A stretch of 5,127 bases of DNA from assembly GCA_007129145.1 (NCBI GenBank), contig SKWC01000425.1, positions 1 through 5,127 of the forward strand. Direction: 5' to 3'. The stretch is from Rubritepida sp. (GTDB lineage Bacteria; Pseudomonadota; Alphaproteobacteria; Acetobacterales; Acetobacteraceae). The notes beneath the pieces were generated by a model, which saw only the letters and a list, made by a program, of their open reading frames with translations, made no database searches and was not told the origin of the DNA. Shown here piece by piece: positions 1 through 5,127 of this stretch (position 1 is the first letter of the stretch; the number at the start of each line of letters is the position of its first letter). Both the position numbers and the translations under genes were made by a program.

Positions 1-616
1 GCGCCGGGTCGCGCCGCAGCGCCGCCACCGCGCCGAGCAGGCTGTCTATGCCGGTGTTGCCGGTGACCAGGATGCGCCCATGCCCGCCAAGGTCACGGCG
101 CAGATTGTCGGCCGCCTGTTCGGTGGGGGCGAATCTCAGCGCGGCCAGGGCATCCACCGCGACGCGGTTGAACTCCTCGGGCCAGGGGCTGTCCATGTCG
201 AAGGAGCGCAGCCCCGCCTCGACATGGCCGACCGGCACGCGGGCGTAGAAGGCGGCGAGGGCGGCGGCCATGGCGGTGGTGGTGTCGCCATGCACCAGCA
301 CCATGTCGGGCCGCGTCTGCTCCAGCACCTGCGCGACGCCGAGCAGGATGCGGCTGGTCAGCGCGGGCAGGGCCTGGCCATGCGCCATGACCCCGAGATC
401 GAGGTCGCAGCGCGCGCCGAAATCCGCCAGCACCTGGTCGAGCATCTCGCGGTGCTGGCCGGTCGAGCAGGCGAGCGGCGCGATGCCCGGCCGCTGGGCC
501 AGCGCCTTCAGCACGGGCATCATCTTGATGGCCTCGGGGCGGGTGCCGAACAGCACGAGGACGCGGCGACTGCCCGCCCGCCCGCGCAATGCCCCGCCGG
601 GACGTGCCTGCGTCAT
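1..616 (-). CDS. wecB: UDP-N-acetylglucosamine 2-epimerase (non-hydrolysing), N-terminal 205 residues, cut by window edge
   Basis: Cytoplasmic enzyme that interconverts UDP-GlcNAc and UDP-ManNAc for surface polysaccharides. I translated it directly. The family hallmarks appear in order: FGTRPEAIKM (residues 23-32), QHREMLDQVL (54-63), VLVHGDTTT (106-114), PVGHVEAGLR (128-137), SPWPEE (143-148) and FAPTE (162-166). Aligned by eye to E. coli WecB with an offset of 16, the catalytic or binding residues Lys15, Asp95, Glu117 and Glu131 correspond to Lys31, Asp111, Glu133 and Glu147. The family is usually about 370-380 residues, so some 170 C-terminal residues, including the catalytic His near E. 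coli position 213, lie outside the window. The ATG at 616 leaves about 16 residues before the first beta strand, slightly long for the family, and no strong Shine-Dalgarno precedes it. The reading frame stays open upstream (an ATG at 823 is in frame), so the start is the least certain part. It lies 280 nt downstream of the permease gene and is probably a separate unit. Confidence 0.93.
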   Translation of the reverse strand, partial: MTQARPGGALRGRAGSRRVLVLFGTRPEAIKMMPVLKALAQRPGIAPLACSTGQHREMLDQVLADFGARCDLDLGVMAHGQALPALTSRILLGVAQVLEQTRPDMVLVHGDTTTAMAAALAAFYARVPVGHVEAGLRSFDMDSPWPEEFNRVAVDALAALRFAPTEQAADNLRRDLGGHGRILVTGNTGIDSLLGAVAALRRDPA

Positions 617-657
617 GCCGGCCGGACTCTGGCGCGGCCGGGGCGGGCGGCCAGGGG

Positions 658-675
658 GGGTGATACTGTTCACCC
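658..675 (-). promoter_or_regulatory. Palindromic element GGGTGA-N6-TCACCC upstream of wecB
   Basis: Two perfect 6-bp arms (658-663 and 670-675) are separated by 6 bases, about 42 nt upstream of the wecB ATG. The shape fits either a dimeric-regulator operator or a small RNA hairpin in the wecB leader. I do not recognise it as the site of a named regulator. Its last two bases are also the first two of the next GC-rich hairpin, so the two RNA stems could not both form fully. Confidence 0.35.
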
Positions 676-692
676 GCGCGCGGCCCGCGCGG
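674..692 (-). terminator. GC-only hairpin in the wecB leader (possible terminator or attenuator stem)
   Basis: A 7-bp stem of G and C only (674-680 paired with 686-692) has a 5-nt loop. In the transcribed sense there is no U-run after it, so it is not a canonical intrinsic terminator. It may slow polymerase or simply reflect base composition. Confidence 0.2.
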
Positions 693-763
693 TGGAATGC
701 GGCGAGGCCCCCGCGGTGGTGCCGGGCGACCGGGCAGGCGCGGCCAGCTGTGTCATGGTTCGG

Positions 764-814
764 CATGCCCTCTTGGCGTGCATATAGGATGCATAATGCA
801 ACCCAGAGGGCATG
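764..814. repeat. Nested inverted repeat with an AT-rich core
   Basis: The perfect 10-bp arms CATGCCCTCT (764-773) and AGAGGGCATG (805-814) flank 31 bases. Inside them a second inverted pair, TGCAT (779-783) and ATGCA (796-800), encloses a third palindromic ATGCAT (789-794). After one mismatch the outer stem continues with two G-C pairs and a wobble, so the whole 51 bases could fold as one long, slightly bulged hairpin in either strand's RNA. The core is clearly richer in A and T than its surroundings. It sits between the permease stop and the wecB start. It could be a regulator operator (spaced TGCAT half-sites recall GntR-type sites, a resemblance only), a 3'-end RNA structure, or a small dispersed repeat. 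Confidence 0.6.
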
Positions 815-841
815 GTCGGCCATGAGGCTCGCCCGTGTCAA
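812..841 (-). promoter_or_regulatory. Tentative sigma-70-like promoter upstream of wecB
   Basis: On the minus strand a perfect TTGACA hexamer (841-836) is followed after 18 bases by GACCAT (817-812), which matches the -10 consensus only at its second and last positions. If real, it would drive wecB, with the transcript starting inside the 764-814 inverted repeat, which would then sit over the initiation site. The -10 match is poor. Confidence 0.2.
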
Positions 842-874
842 CCGTGATGGCGAGTACGCGCGCCGGAACGCCTT

Positions 875-888
875 CCGCCCCGGGGCGG
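875..888 (-). terminator. GC palindrome just after the TRAP permease stop
   Basis: CCGCCCCGGGGCGG is a perfect 14-bp palindrome starting 8 nt beyond the permease stop codon. As RNA it can form a short stem of about five G-C pairs closed by a 4-nt loop. No U-run follows. Its position suggests a weak terminator or 3'-end protecting hairpin. A GC palindrome of this length may also occur by chance in DNA of this composition. Confidence 0.3.
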
Positions 889-896
889 CCGGGATG

Positions 897-2936
897 CTAT
901 TCGCCCAGCGCCGGTGCCCTCACCCGCCGGGACCTTAGGAAGTTCCACATCAGCACCGGGGCCGCGATGGCCGCGCCGACCAGCGCCAACGGCCCGTTGG
1001 GTGCGATCATCAGCAGGGCCGAGAGCACCAGCAGCGCCTGCGAGAGCAGCCCCATATGGGTGAAGGCGTAGCCGGTCAGCCCGATGCCGATGAGCAGCAC
1101 GCCGGTGGCGCAGGTCGTCACCACGATCAGGAAGTCGGGCCAGTTGAAGCCGTCAACGACGATCAGCATCACCGGCGCATAGGCGAAGACGAAGGGCACC
1201 GTGGCCTTGGCGATGCCCAGGCGGAAGGCGGTCAGCCCCGTGCGGAAGGGGTTCGCGCCGGCGATGCCGGCCGCCGCATAGGCCGATACGCAGACCGGCG
1301 GCGTCAGATCCGCGAGGATGCCGAAATAGAGCACGAACAGGTGCGCCGCGATCGGCGGCACGCCGAGCTGCGTGATCGCGGGGGCCGCGATGGCGGCCAG
1401 CACGATGTAGAGCGCGGTGGTCGGGATGCCCGCGCCCATCAGCATGCAGACGATGGCGATGAACAGCAGCGTCAGGAACAGCGTGAGCCCCTCGATGCTG
1501 CCGAACCCCGCGGGCATGAAGTCGAAGACCGGGCTGAAGAAGGCCGCGGTCTGCGCCGCCGCCTGGGTGACGATGAAGCTTATGCGGAAGCCCGCGCCGG
1601 TCAGCGTGACCACGCCCACCACCATGCCGACCGCCGCCGCCGCCGCGCCCACCGCGATGGCATAGCGCGCGCCCGTGTCCAGGGCGATCCAGAGATCCTT
1701 GAGGGTCAACCGGTTGCGCGGGTTGATGAAGCCGATCACCACGCAGGCGGTGATGCCATAGAAAGCCGCGAGGTAGGGGGTGTAGCCCGAGACGATGGTC
1801 CAGACCAGGATGACCAGGGGGATGACCGTGGGCCAGCCGTCGCGCAGGGTGGGCCACAGCTTGGGCAGCTCATCCGGTTCCATGCCGCGCAGGCCCAGGC
1901 GCTTCGCCTCGAAATGCACCTGAACGAAGACGCCCCAGAAATGCATCGCCGCCGGCACCGCCGCCGCCAGCAGCAGGGTGGTGAGGGGGATCTCCAGGAA
2001 CTCGATCATCACGAAGGCGGCCGCCCCCATGATGGGGGGCGTGATCTGCCCGCCCGCGCTGGCCGCCGCCTCCACGCCGCCGGCGAAATGCGGCTTGTAG
2101 CCGATGCGCTTCATCGCCGGGATGGTGAGCGAGCCGGTGGTGACCGTGTTCGCGATGGAGGAGCCCGAGATGGAGCCGAACATCGCCGAGGACAGCACCG
2201 CCACCTTGGCCGGCCCGCCCGGGTAGCGGCCGGCGATGATGGTGGCCAGGTCGATGAAGAACTGCCCGAGCCCCATGCGGGTCGCGATCACGCCGAACAG
2301 CACGAAGTGGAAGACGAAGGTCGAGACCACCTTGGCCGGGATGCCGAAGATGCCCTCGCCCGTCATGTAGACGTGGTTGACGAAGCCCGCCCAATCGGCG
2401 CCGGGATGCGCCAGAACGCCGCTCAGCAGGTTTCCGAACACGCCATACAGGATGAAGATGCCCACGATCATGGGCAGCACCCAGCCCATGGCGCGCCGCA
2501 CCGCCTCCAGCACCAGCACGATCATGATCGTGCCCATGACCACATCGGTGGTGTTCGGCATGCCGATGCGGAACGTCAGTTCGTCGAACACCAGCGGCAG
2601 GTAGAGGGTGGCGGTCACGACGGCGCCGGCGAACACCCAGTCCCCCAGCGGCACGCCGCCCATGCGTGGCCCGATGGAGAACAGCCCGCCGGGGAACAGC
2701 AGGAAGATCAGCCCCAGCACGGCCGCCAGGTGGATGGCCTTGTGCCAGTGCTCGGTCATGATGCCGAAGCCGGCGGTGTAGTAGTGGAACACCGACAGCG
2801 CCACCAGCACGAAGGACACCGCGCCCGCCACCCAGCCGGACAGGGGGCGGAAGCGCAACTCGCCGTCTATGGACCGCTCGAGCTTCTCGGCGGCCTCGAG
2901 GTCGAGCCTGGTGCTGGAGGAACGCTGTTCGCTCAC
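897..2936 (-). CDS. TRAP transporter permease, fused small (4TM) and large (12TM) subunits, TAXI-associated
   Basis: Inner-membrane permease of a tripartite ATP-independent periplasmic transporter. It uses the ion gradient (usually Na+) to import the ligand delivered by its binding protein. The 679-residue product is almost wholly hydrophobic: a cytoplasmic N-terminal tail (1-32), a DctQ-like region of several helices (about 35-170), then the DctM-like part. Two re-entrant, ion/substrate-site signatures of DctM are present: GSISGSSIANTVTTG (254-268), followed by the EAAASAGGQITPPIMG stretch (289-304), and GAGIPTTALYIV (501-512), followed by FGILADLTPPV (538-548). The length fits the fused TRAP permease family. 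I chose the GTG at 2936, where GAGG lies 8 nt upstream. An in-frame ATG at 3017 would add 27 polar, Arg/Pro-rich residues, but it falls inside a 28-bp palindrome and has no good ribosome site. It is downstream of and co-directional with the TAXI binding-protein gene, which is the expected partner. Substrate unknown. Confidence 0.93.
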   Translation of the reverse strand: MSEQRSSSTRLDLEAAEKLERSIDGELRFRPLSGWVAGAVSFVLVALSVFHYYTAGFGIMTEHWHKAIHLAAVLGLIFLLFPGGLFSIGPRMGGVPLGDWVFAGAVVTATLYLPLVFDELTFRIGMPNTTDVVMGTIMIVLVLEAVRRAMGWVLPMIVGIFILYGVFGNLLSGVLAHPGADWAGFVNHVYMTGEGIFGIPAKVVSTFVFHFVLFGVIATRMGLGQFFIDLATIIAGRYPGGPAKVAVLSSAMFGSISGSSIANTVTTGSLTIPAMKRIGYKPHFAGGVEAAASAGGQITPPIMGAAAFVMIEFLEIPLTTLLLAAAVPAAMHFWGVFVQVHFEAKRLGLRGMEPDELPKLWPTLRDGWPTVIPLVILVWTIVSGYTPYLAAFYGITACVVIGFINPRNRLTLKDLWIALDTGARYAIAVGAAAAAVGMVVGVVTLTGAGFRISFIVTQAAAQTAAFFSPVFDFMPAGFGSIEGLTLFLTLLFIAIVCMLMGAGIPTTALYIVLAAIAAPAITQLGVPPIAAHLFVLYFGILADLTPPVCVSAYAAAGIAGANPFRTGLTAFRLGIAKATVPFVFAYAPVMLIVVDGFNWPDFLIVVTTCATGVLLIGIGLTGYAFTHMGLLSQALLVLSALLMIAPNGPLALVGAAIAAPVLMWNFLRSRRVRAPALGE

Positions 2937-2944
2937 GGGGGCAT

Positions 2945-2948
2945 CCTC
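2945..2948 (-). promoter_or_regulatory. Shine-Dalgarno GAGG selecting the GTG start of the TRAP permease
   Basis: GAGG is 8 nt upstream of the GTG at 2936-2934 and begins immediately after the small hairpin at 2949-2966. It is the main reason for preferring the GTG over the upstream in-frame ATG. Confidence 0.6.
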
Positions 2949-2966
2949 AACCCCGTGCGCGGGGTT
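2949..2966 (-). promoter_or_regulatory. Small hairpin directly before the permease ribosome-binding site
   Basis: On the minus strand AACCCCG (2966-2960) pairs perfectly with CGGGGTT (2955-2949) around a 4-nt loop. The stem ends exactly where the Shine-Dalgarno begins. The GGGG of its 3' arm could instead pair with the C-run at 2941-2937 just before the GTG, which would enclose the Shine-Dalgarno in a loop. Two exclusive folds are therefore possible. Whether they matter is inference. Confidence 0.5.
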
Positions 2967-2992
2967 ACTCGGGGTGGTCCGGATCAAGGTGG

Positions 2993-3020
2993 CGGATGGC
3001 CGGGCGCGCCCGGCCATCCG
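2993..3020 (-). terminator. Perfect 28-bp palindrome between the TAXI and permease genes (intercistronic stem-loop)
   Basis: All 14 base pairs match about the centre 3006/3007; each arm reads CGGATGGCCGGGCG. The palindrome begins 12 nt after the binding-protein stop. The transcript can form a very stable GC-rich stem. There is no U-run after it, so a full intrinsic terminator is unlikely. A 3'-protecting or partial-termination hairpin that keeps binding-protein mRNA above permease mRNA fits better, as is known for operons in which a periplasmic binding protein is made in excess over its membrane subunits. Confidence 0.7.
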
Positions 3021-3032
3021 TGGTGCGGCTGC

Positions 3033-4058
3033 TCAGAGCATGCCGGCTTCGCGGTAGAAGCGCTCGGCGCCCGGGTGGAAGGGCACCACGCCGCGGCCCA
3101 GCAGCGCCCGCTCGCGGATGATCTCGCGGCCCTTGGCGTGGCCGCGGTCCAGCAGGCCGCGCGTCGGATCCGACCACAGCGAGCGCACGATGCCGTAGAC
3201 GGTCTCCTCGGGCACGCTGTCGCGCACGATCCAGCAGGCGCCGACCGTCAGGGTGGGGACGTCCTCGGTCATGCCCTCATAGGCGGTGGCGGGGATCACG
3301 CCCTGGGAATAGAAGGGCGCGCGCTCGATGACGCGCTGCGCCGCCTCGCCCTCGATGCGCAGGAAGCGGCAGCCGGTGCGGCTGCAGAACTCGACGAAGG
3401 CGGCCGAAGGGTAGCCCGCCACCGTCAGCGCCGCCTCCAGGTTGCGGTCCTGCATGCGCTCGACGCCCTGCTGCTGGTTCAGGAATTCGGCGGTGAAGTC
3501 ACGCCCGCCGATCATCCCGTTGGCCTCCAGGATCAGCTCGGAGCCCACGCGCGCGCCCGAGGCCTGCAGCCCCACCGCGATGCGCCGGCCGCGCAGGTCG
3601 GTCAGGGTCTGGAAGGGGCTGTCGGCGCGGACCGCCGCGTGGATGTGCTCGGGGAACAGATGCGCGGCGAAGCGCAGCCGATCCAGCCGCGGGCGGCCGT
3701 CGAACAGGCCGGTGGCGGTGTAGGACCAGTGCAGCACGTCGGATTGCACGAAGCCGCTTTCGGCATTGCCCGAATGGATCAGGTTCACATTCTGCACGGA
3801 GCCCTGGGTGGCCTGGGCCACCGCGATCATGCCCGGCACGCCGACATTGCCGCCGGGCTCGTTGCAGCGCGAGCCGGGCGGGCATGAGATGGCGTTCGCC
3901 AGGATGCCGCCGATCGGGAAGTAGGTGCCGCCGGCCGCGCCGGTGCCGATGCGGAAGAAGCTCGGCGCCTGGGCGCGCGCGACCGCCGGGGCCGCCAGGG
4001 CCGCGCCAAGCGCGCCCGCGCCCAGGACGCGGCGGGAGATGGTGGTGTGCTCTGCCAT
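3033..4058 (-). CDS. TAXI-family TRAP transporter solute-binding protein
   Basis: Periplasmic binding protein that captures the substrate and delivers it to the adjacent fused permease. The 341-residue length is normal for TAXI proteins (about 320-350). The N-terminus is a Tat-like signal peptide: SRRVLG (8-13), a small-residue hydrophobic stretch, and probable cleavage after ARA (about 27-29). The mature protein opens with the family signature FRIGTGAAGGTYFPIGG (35-51), followed by GVPGMIAVAQATQGSVQNV (73-91), SGNAESGFVQSDVLHWSYTA (96-115) and DLRGRRIAVGLQASGARVGS (154-173). Five cysteines (59, 65, 225, 230, 275) lie in the exported part, including C-x5-C and C-x4-C pairs that could form disulphides. 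I chose the ATG at 4058, with GAGGAG 9 nt upstream; the in-frame ATG at 4085 lies upstream of that ribosome site. Characterised TAXI proteins bind substrates such as glutamate or 2-oxoglutarate, but nothing here fixes the ligand. It is followed after 96 nt by the permease. Confidence 0.93.
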   Translation of the reverse strand: MAEHTTISRRVLGAGALGAALAAPAVARAQAPSFFRIGTGAAGGTYFPIGGILANAISCPPGSRCNEPGGNVGVPGMIAVAQATQGSVQNVNLIHSGNAESGFVQSDVLHWSYTATGLFDGRPRLDRLRFAAHLFPEHIHAAVRADSPFQTLTDLRGRRIAVGLQASGARVGSELILEANGMIGGRDFTAEFLNQQQGVERMQDRNLEAALTVAGYPSAAFVEFCSRTGCRFLRIEGEAAQRVIERAPFYSQGVIPATAYEGMTEDVPTLTVGACWIVRDSVPEETVYGIVRSLWSDPTRGLLDRGHAKGREIIRERALLGRGVVPFHPGAERFYREAGML

Positions 4059-4067
4059 TTCTTGTTG

Positions 4068-4073
4068 CTCCTC
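4068..4073 (-). promoter_or_regulatory. Shine-Dalgarno GAGGAG of the TAXI gene
   Basis: GAGGAG lies 9 nt upstream of the ATG at 4058. It falls inside the longer possible reading frame that begins at 4085, so it decides for the shorter start. Confidence 0.6.
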
Positions 4074-4085
4074 GAGACGTGGCAT

Positions 4086-4109
4086 GCCCCGCCGCGGGCC
4101 GGGTGGGGC
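4086..4109 (-). promoter_or_regulatory. Possible stem-loop in the 79-nt gap between uppP and the TAXI gene
   Basis: GCCCCGCC (4086-4093) can pair with GGTGGGGC (4102-4109) through seven G-C pairs and one G-U pair around an 8-nt loop. There is no U-run, so it is at best a weak terminator of proB-uppP or a leader structure of the TAXI transcript. I see no convincing -35/-10 pair in this gap, leaving open whether the transporter genes have their own promoter or depend on read-through. Confidence 0.25.
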
Positions 4110-4137
4110 GCAAGCCTGAGGGGCCGGCGCGCCGCGC

Positions 4138-4929
4138 TCAGCCCAGGCTCAGGACCAATAGGATCACAGTTCCGATCGCGATGCGATACCAGCCGAAGGG
4201 CGTGAAGCCGATGCGCTGGACGAAGGCCAACATCAGCTTCACCGTCACCAGCGCCACCACGAAGGAGACCGCGAAGCCCACCCCGATCTGCGCCAGGCCG
4301 TCGAAGGTGATGTCGGCGCGCGCCTGCCACAGCGAATAGACGGTGGCCGCCAGCATGGTCGGGATCGCCAGGATGAAGCTGAACTCGGCCGCGGTGCGGC
4401 GGTCCAGCCCGCACAGCAGGCCGGTGATGATGGTGGCCCCCGAGCGCGAGGTCCCCGGGATCATCGCCAGCGCCTGGCCCAGCCCGATCAGGAAGGCGGT
4501 GCGCGGCGTGATCTCCTCGATGCTGCGCGCGGTGGGCAGGCGGCCGCGCCGCTCCACCCAGATGATGACGATGCCGCCCACGATGAGCGCGCAGGCCACC
4601 ACCCAGGGGGTGAAGAGCAGGCCGATGATGTAGCCGTGCAGTGTGGCCCCCAGCACCAGCGCCGGGATCATCGCGAGCGTGATGTTGCGCGCGAAGTGGA
4701 ACTGGCTGCTGCCCGGCGTCCACATGTGGCGCGCCACATCCAGCAGCCGGCCCCAGAACACCACCACCACGGCCAGCACGGCGCCGAGCTGGATGGTGAC
4801 CTCGAAGGTCTTGCCCGGCGGCCCCTCGAAGCCGATCAGCGTGCCCATCAGGATCAGATGGCCGGTGGAGGAGACGGGCAGGAACTCGGTCAGCCCCTCC
4901 ACCACCCCCATGATCGCGGCGTCCCACAT
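4138..4929 (-). CDS. uppP: Undecaprenyl-diphosphatase (UppP/BacA family)
   Basis: Polytopic inner-membrane enzyme that removes a phosphate from undecaprenyl diphosphate, regenerating the carrier lipid for peptidoglycan and other surface polymers. Overproduction of family members is known to give bacitracin tolerance. The 263-residue product is near the usual length (E. coli 273). The two catalytic signatures are intact: EGLTEFLPVSSTGH (11-24), containing the two glutamates, Ser20/Ser21 and His24, and PGTSRSG (158-164), containing Arg162. Several strongly hydrophobic helices and the C-terminal FGWYRIAIG segment (245-253) also fit. The start is well supported: GGAGGAG lies 8 nt upstream, and the N-terminus aligns with family members just before the GVVEGLTEF motif. 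It begins 5 nt after the proB stop, so the two are almost certainly co-transcribed and probably translationally coupled. Confidence 0.96.
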   Translation of the reverse strand: MWDAAIMGVVEGLTEFLPVSSTGHLILMGTLIGFEGPPGKTFEVTIQLGAVLAVVVVFWGRLLDVARHMWTPGSSQFHFARNITLAMIPALVLGATLHGYIIGLLFTPWVVACALIVGGIVIIWVERRGRLPTARSIEEITPRTAFLIGLGQALAMIPGTSRSGATIITGLLCGLDRRTAAEFSFILAIPTMLAATVYSLWQARADITFDGLAQIGVGFAVSFVVALVTVKLMLAFVQRIGFTPFGWYRIAIGTVILLVLSLG

Positions 4930-4934
4930 CGGCG

Positions 4935-5127
4935 CTACTCCTCCAGAAGGACCAGGTCGTCGCGGTGGATGATCTCGGCGCGGCCGCGCCAGCCCAGTAT
5001 GGTCTCGATCTCGGCGCTGCGGTGGCCGGCGATGCGCCGCGCATCCGCCGCGTCATAGGCCGACAGCCCGCGTGCAAGCTCGCGCCCCGCCTCGTCGCGC
5101 ACCGCGACGGGGTCGCCGCGGCCGAAC
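4935..5127 (-). CDS. proB: Glutamate 5-kinase, C-terminal PUA domain end (63 codons), cut by window edge
   Basis: First enzyme of proline synthesis: cytoplasmic ATP-dependent phosphorylation of glutamate to glutamyl 5-phosphate. Only the end is visible, translated by hand from the window edge to the TAG at 4937-4935. It reads FGRGDPVAV (visible residues 1-9), GRELARGLSAYDAADARRI (14-32), then RSAEIETILGWRGRAEIIHR (36-55) and DDLVLLEE at the end. This matches the PUA domain tail of bacterial ProB, including the conserved RSAEIE..LG..GRAE.IHRDDLV pattern. The kinase domain lies beyond the window. The stop is 5 nt before the uppP start, which implies one transcript. Confidence 0.9.
   Translation of the reverse strand, partial: FGRGDPVAVRDEAGRELARGLSAYDAADARRIAGHRSAEIETILGWRGRAEIIHRDDLVLLEE
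4938..4944 (-). promoter_or_regulatory. uppP Shine-Dalgarno inside the proB coding end
   Basis: GGAGGAG is made from the last codons of proB (Leu-Glu-Glu, immediately before TAG) and ends 8 nt before the uppP ATG. Ribosomes finishing proB cover this site, which favours translational coupling. Confidence 0.7.

Noticed and set aside
80..787. A 235-codon open frame on the plus strand over the left end
   Set aside because: It lies antisense to wecB, whose family motifs are unmistakable on the minus strand. The translation is low-complexity and resembles no known family.
617..823. A 69-codon in-frame upstream extension of wecB from the ATG at 823
   Set aside because: The frame is open, but no ribosome site precedes this ATG, the added residues resemble no WecB N-terminus, and the stretch contains the inverted repeats. 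Stop-free frames are common in DNA this rich in GC.
617..896. A small protein gene or tRNA in the non-coding gap
   Set aside because: I found no convincing ribosome site with a plausible short frame on either strand, and no cloverleaf-like arrangement or tRNA consensus bases. The region is better explained as regulatory or leader DNA.
1056..3887. A 943-codon open frame on the plus strand, opposite the permease and TAXI genes
   Set aside because: Its translation is a low-complexity run of His, Asp, Arg, Gln, Glu, Gly and Ala, as expected for the antisense shadow of GC-rich coding DNA. It crosses two confidently recognised genes and the spacer between them, and shows no recognisable domain.
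3827..5077. A 416-codon minus-strand frame overlapping uppP and the TAXI gene in another frame
   Set aside because: It conflicts with two well-supported genes, and its translation is a His/Arg/Gly-rich shadow without family motifs.
1..5127. CRISPR array, insertion sequence, phage or defence genes
   Set aside because: No regularly spaced repeats, transposase motifs or defence-family motifs were seen. All genes are ordinary metabolic, envelope or transport genes with uniform composition.

Overview
The window is very GC-rich (roughly 70% by eye) and densely coding, with every recognisable gene on the minus strand. Gene content, GC level and protein style (a TAXI-type TRAP transporter with a fused permease, and a ProB-UppP pair) suggest an alphaproteobacterium, most likely Acetobacteraceae/Rhodospirillales (Roseomonas-like). 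That placement is inference from style, not from a marker gene.

Layout in the direction of transcription (high to low coordinates): (1) the last 63 codons of proB (glutamate 5-kinase, C-terminal PUA domain), cut by the window edge; (2) uppP (undecaprenyl-diphosphatase), 5 nt downstream, with its Shine-Dalgarno inside the proB 3' end; (3) after a 79-nt gap, a TAXI-family TRAP solute-binding protein with a Tat-like signal peptide; (4) after a 96-nt gap with two hairpins, one a perfect 28-bp palindrome, a fused 4TM/12TM TRAP permease (DctQM type); (5) a 280-nt non-coding stretch (617-896) holding several inverted repeats; (6) the first 205 codons of a WecB-type UDP-N-acetylglucosamine 2-epimerase, cut by the left edge.

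The TAXI protein and fused permease form a complete two-component TRAP uptake system: the periplasmic protein captures an organic acid or amino acid and hands it to the ion-driven permease. The ligand cannot be read from sequence. ProB (proline synthesis) and UppP (recycling of the undecaprenyl carrier lipid) look co-transcribed and may run on into the transporter. WecB makes UDP-ManNAc for surface polysaccharide and probably begins its own unit.

All protein-coding content belongs to known families, and I see no new multi-gene system. The most interesting material is non-coding: the two-hairpin spacer between the binding-protein and permease genes, and the nested, locally AT-rich inverted repeat at 764-814 in the wecB leader.
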